From an uncultured Eubacteriales bacterium (lineage in GTDB: Bacteria > Bacillota > Clostridia > Oscillospirales > CAG-272), in NCBI GenBank assembly GCA_934526185.1, contig CAKTAA010000099.1, forward strand, positions 1 through 8,004: a DNA stretch of 8,004 nucleotides, written 5' to 3'. Below, piece by piece: positions 5,625-8,004 of this stretch. How positions within the stretch are numbered: position 1 is the stretch's first letter; each line of letters starts with the position of its first letter. The position numbers and the translations under genes are program-made. Under the pieces are notes generated by a model that saw nothing but the letters and a program-made list of their open reading frames with translations, ran no database searches and was not told the DNA's origin.

Positions 5625-6803
5625 TCAAAAGACAGGCACAAGCGTCTGTATTCCGGTCGATAAGGCTTCCAAAAAACGATCTGCCTCCTCAATGGTATTT
5701 TGCGCGGAAAAACTAAGACGAATTGTGGCATCCGCCTCTTTTTCCGACAGCCCGAAGGAGAGCAGAGTTTGGCTTACGCGGCCGCTTTTGGAGGAGCATG
5801 CGGAGCCGCTGGATATATAAATGCCTCGGTGAGAGAGATAATGCAGCATGACCTCGCTTTTAATGTGCGGGAGCGTCAGACTGAGAATGTGCGTGACAGA
5901 CCTGCCTGCCGGACGATTGATATGAACACCGTGCAGACGTTCATCCGCATGGATTTTCTGTTCGATGAAATCACAAATTGACTTCATATGCGCCGCGTTT
6001 TCGCGTATCGAAGGAAATATCTCCTCACAGGCGGCAGCAAATCCGGCGATACCGGGCAAATTCTCCGTACCGGAGCGAAGCCCGTTTTCCTGTCCACCGC
6101 CCCAAATGACAGGCGTAATATTTTTTGCCTTTAATACCGCAGGGGACACATACAGTGCGCCAACACCTTTGGGACCGTGGATTTTATGAGAGGAGACCGT
6201 TGCCAGATCAATTCCGTCGGCTTCGGGTGAAAAGGAGATCTTCATAAAGCCCTGAACGGCGTCGCAGTGAACCAGGCAGCCGGGATTTATTCTTTTTGCA
6301 AGTCGACTGATCGCTGCAACATCGTTTACCGCACCTGTTTCGTTGTTGACCAGCATGACGCTTACAAGAAACGTATCCCTGTCCATTTCCGATTCCAGCT
6401 TTTCCATGTCAAAAATTCCGGCATACGTAGGAATGCGCACGACACGGAACCCCTCTTTTTCTAAAACCTCCGACGGTCTCAGAACGGCTGGATGTTCGCT
6501 GTCACTTGTTATGATTTTTTTTCCTCGGAAAGAAGATTTAGCATGCGCAACACCTAAAACAGCAAGATTGTCGGCCTCTGTTCCGGAAGCACAGAAAATA
6601 AGATTGTCAGGAGCTGCCCGCCGACAGCCCAAAGCATTTAAAACAGTTTTCCGCGCGGAGGTCAAAAGCGCTTCCGCCGCAATTCCGCCGGCATGCAGAG
6701 AGGATGGATTGCCGTACAGAACTTCAGCGGTTTCCTGCATTTTTTTTAGCGCAGTCTGAGAAATTTTTGTTGTAGCGCTGTTGTCAAAATAAATTTCATC
6801 CAT
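5625..6803 (-). CDS. Cysteine desulfurase, group I (NifS/IscS-like)
   Basis: This PLP enzyme removes sulfur from L-cysteine as a persulfide for Fe-S clusters, thiolated tRNA or other sulfur carriers, giving alanine. The 392-residue protein begins IYFDNSATT, typical of the family. It has the ring-stacking His104 (SDSEHPAV), VNNETG (152-157), HCDAVQ (179-184) with Asp181, and SSHKIHGPKG (204-213) with Lys207 as the Schiff-base lysine. RSGTEN (243-248) and SSGSACSS (331-338) with active-site Cys336 on the long loop mark a group I enzyme, not SufS. The ATG at 6803 has AAAGGA at 6812-6817, 8 bases away. It starts 24 bases after the lipoprotein gene and is followed by dapB. No IscU scaffold or thiI gene lies beside it within the window, so the sulfur acceptor cannot be read from context. 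Confidence 0.95.
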   Translation of the reverse strand: MDEIYFDNSATTKISQTALKKMQETAEVLYGNPSSLHAGGIAAEALLTSARKTVLNALGCRRAAPDNLIFCASGTEADNLAVLGVAHAKSSFRGKKIITSDSEHPAVLRPSEVLEKEGFRVVRIPTYAGIFDMEKLESEMDRDTFLVSVMLVNNETGAVNDVAAISRLAKRINPGCLVHCDAVQGFMKISFSPEADGIDLATVSSHKIHGPKGVGALYVSPAVLKAKNITPVIWGGGQENGLRSGTENLPGIAGFAAACEEIFPSIRENAAHMKSICDFIEQKIHADERLHGVHINRPAGRSVTHILSLTLPHIKSEVMLHYLSHRGIYISSGSACSSKSGRVSQTLLSFGLSEKEADATIRLSFSAQNTIEEADRFLEALSTGIQTLVPVF

Positions 6804-6827
6804 TGTGTAAATCCTTTAAAGCACCAT

Positions 6828-7370
6828 TCAGTTGAATTCAAAATATTCAAGGATGCTGATTACGTCCTCTATATTATCTTCGTAAGCGTCTTTTGTCGAG
6901 GTATAAGTAAACGTGTAATACGTACCGCTGCGTATGCCGATGACCTGCATCCATTGGTATGTGATGCCGCTGACTTCCCCTGTGAACCGGTATTTATAAG
7001 CCTTTACATCGCCAAGCGTTGTTTCAGTGCCTTCCTCCTCAAGCGTCCAGTTCACAAATGTTGCCTCATATTGTTCGCGCAGACTGCTCCAGTAATTTTC
7101 CGCTGCATCCTGTTCAACGGAGCTCATGGCAACGGCTGAAACGGAAACGCTGGATTTTGCCGCGTCGCCGACGGCGGCAGATGTCATCCCCTGTATCGTG
7201 TCAACAACCCAGTTTTTTGGTACATACAGGTTATAATCCTCGGCTTCACTGACTATTTTTTGCATGCCGCTCGGCACATCGCCGTCGGAATTTGAACAGG
7301 CAGTGGAGAAAACAAGAACAAGAAACAGAAAAAGTGAAAGACAGGAAAGCTGTTTGCGGTAGGATCTCAT
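6828..7370 (-). CDS. Small lipoprotein, possibly PsbP/DcrB-like fold
   Basis: The 180-residue protein starts with a basic N-terminus (MRSYRKQ) and a hydrophobic core (residues 11-22), followed by STAC with Cys25 as the probable lipidated residue. The -3 position is Ser where Leu is usual, so the lipobox is imperfect. A Ser/Asp-rich linker leads to a domain of about 135 residues with YNLYVPKNWVVDT near its start, a central WSSLREQYEATF helix, and a C-terminal YTFTYTSTKDAYEDNIEDV. This pattern resembles PsbP/DcrB/Mog1-like extracytoplasmic domains; that is an inference from style, not a firm match. Start ATG at 7370 with GAGG at 7382-7385. It lies between recG and the cysteine desulfurase gene, 24 bases from the latter. 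Function unknown; expected on the outer face of the membrane. Confidence 0.85.
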   Translation of the reverse strand: MRSYRKQLSCLSLFLFLVLVFSTACSNSDGDVPSGMQKIVSEAEDYNLYVPKNWVVDTIQGMTSAAVGDAAKSSVSVSAVAMSSVEQDAAENYWSSLREQYEATFVNWTLEEEGTETTLGDVKAYKYRFTGEVSGITYQWMQVIGIRSGTYYTFTYTSTKDAYEDNIEDVISILEYFEFN

Positions 7371-7494
7371 AATGGAATAAACCTCGTTTCATTTTAAAAT
7401 AGTTTTCGATCGAACGGAAAAAGGTGTTTTATCAAAGAAATTGAATGAAGCAAACGGAGAAGCGGAGATATCGGCTAAGTTAAACAAGATATGT

Positions 7495-8004
7495 TCATGA
7501 AAATACGGCTGGATTTCCGGAAATCTTTACGATTCTTGCGCGAAGCGTGGCAAAATCAGGTCCTTCCAGATGCGGGTTGTCCCGGATGATATCATTAGCG
7601 GCGTCAAAGGCGTCGCGCAGATGCGAAAGGCCTTCGCCGGGGTCCGCCAGACGAAAATGCAGCTCACCGCTCTGCCGTATACTGCCGGAGACAGAGGATG
7701 AAAAGAAGTCACCGGGCCCCCGCAGTTCCAGATCCTTTTCTGCTATACGGAAGCCATCGTGCAGGCTGCACATAATTTTCAGCCGCTCCTGTGCGTCCTC
7801 GTTCTTTGTGTTGGACACAAAAATACAGTAGGACTGATACTGACCGCGGCCCACGCGTCCTCTGAGCTGATGGAGCTGTGACAGGCCGAAGCATTCGGCA
7901 TTTTCAATTACCATAAGAGTAGCATTTGGAACATTGACGCCGACTTCTATAACGGTTGTTGATACAAGAACCTGTATTCGGCCTAAAGCAAAGTTTTCCA
8001 TGAC
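7495..8004 (-). CDS. recG: ATP-dependent DNA helicase RecG, C-terminal part (5' end outside window)
   Basis: RecG is a superfamily 2 helicase that remodels stalled forks and branched DNA in recombination and repair. Only the last 169 codons are here. They carry helicase motif V (VLVSTTVIEVGVNVPNA), motif VI (QLHQLRGRVGRG) and the RecG-specific C-terminal region starting FRIAEKDLELRGPGDFF. The frame stays open through 8004, and the ATG at 8001 is internal, not the start. The segment after GPGDFF reads SSSVSGSIRQSG where Bacillus or Escherichia RecG have a shorter G-T/S-[RK]Q-x-G stretch, so about six extra residues sit at the TRG (translocation) motif. The frame and motifs otherwise look intact. 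The lipoprotein gene follows after 124 bases. Confidence 0.95.
   Translation of the reverse strand, partial: VMENFALGRIQVLVSTTVIEVGVNVPNATLMVIENAECFGLSQLHQLRGRVGRGQYQSYCIFVSNTKNEDAQERLKIMCSLHDGFRIAEKDLELRGPGDFFSSSVSGSIRQSGELHFRLADPGEGLSHLRDAFDAANDIIRDNPHLEGPDFATLRARIVKISGNPAVFS

Noticed and set aside
7391..7414. Two 10-base palindromes upstream of the lipoprotein gene (ATTTTAAAAT at 7391-7400 and TTCGATCGAA at 7405-7414)
   Set aside because: They could be an operator, but short self-complementary AT-rich words are common by chance, no promoter could be placed beside them, and no second copy sits at another gene in the window.

Overview
The window looks like a chromosomal segment from a low-to-moderate-GC Gram-positive bacterium of the class Clostridia. 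An Oscillospiraceae/Ruminococcaceae-type genome is my best guess. The reasons are purine-rich Shine-Dalgarno (SD) sites (AAAGGAG, AAGGGAG, AAAGGA), sigma-A-type promoter elements, a short-signal lipoprotein, and the style of the RecG, DapB, AsnS and cysteine desulfurase proteins. The taxonomy is inferred from sequence style only. Most genes lie on the minus strand, and no tRNA, rRNA, CRISPR array, insertion sequence or phage gene was seen.

Right part (8004 down to about 4760, minus strand): the 3' end of recG, a small lipoprotein gene, a group-I (NifS/IscS-like) cysteine desulfurase and dapB follow one another with gaps of 124, 24 and 77 bases, so they could be one transcription unit. No convincing promoter was found inside it. 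A strong hairpin-plus-T-run terminator at 4658-4687 lies between the convergent ends of dapB and a plus-strand gene.

Middle (about 2550-4640): this is the irregular, accessory-looking part. A plus-strand gene at 4011-4640 encodes the C-lobe of a Ser/Thr-kinase-like protein but has no N-lobe. It is preceded in the same frame by an 18-codon ORF with a strong SD site. Divergent from it is a CPBP-family membrane metalloprotease (minus). Behind that gene lies a decayed SAM-dependent methyltransferase, recognisable from its motif I and motif IV-like segments but interrupted by a stop codon and probably a frameshift.

Left part (1-2473, minus strand): asnS has a well-formed promoter (TTGAAA, 17 bases, TATAAT) and a leader of about 200 bases with hairpins and a 20-codon ORF but no recognisable T-box. 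It is followed by a GC-rich hairpin and by the N-terminal half of a PLP-dependent aminotransferase that resembles the aspartate aminotransferase family PF12897 and runs off the left edge. The aminotransferase, AsnS and DapB all relate to aspartate-family metabolism (aspartate synthesis, asparagine use, lysine/diaminopimelate synthesis), but they are in separate transcription units, so this is only a loose theme.

I see no clear complete novel system. The points most worth a second look are the N-lobe-less kinase with its in-frame upstream small ORF, the decayed methyltransferase, and the unexplained asnS leader.
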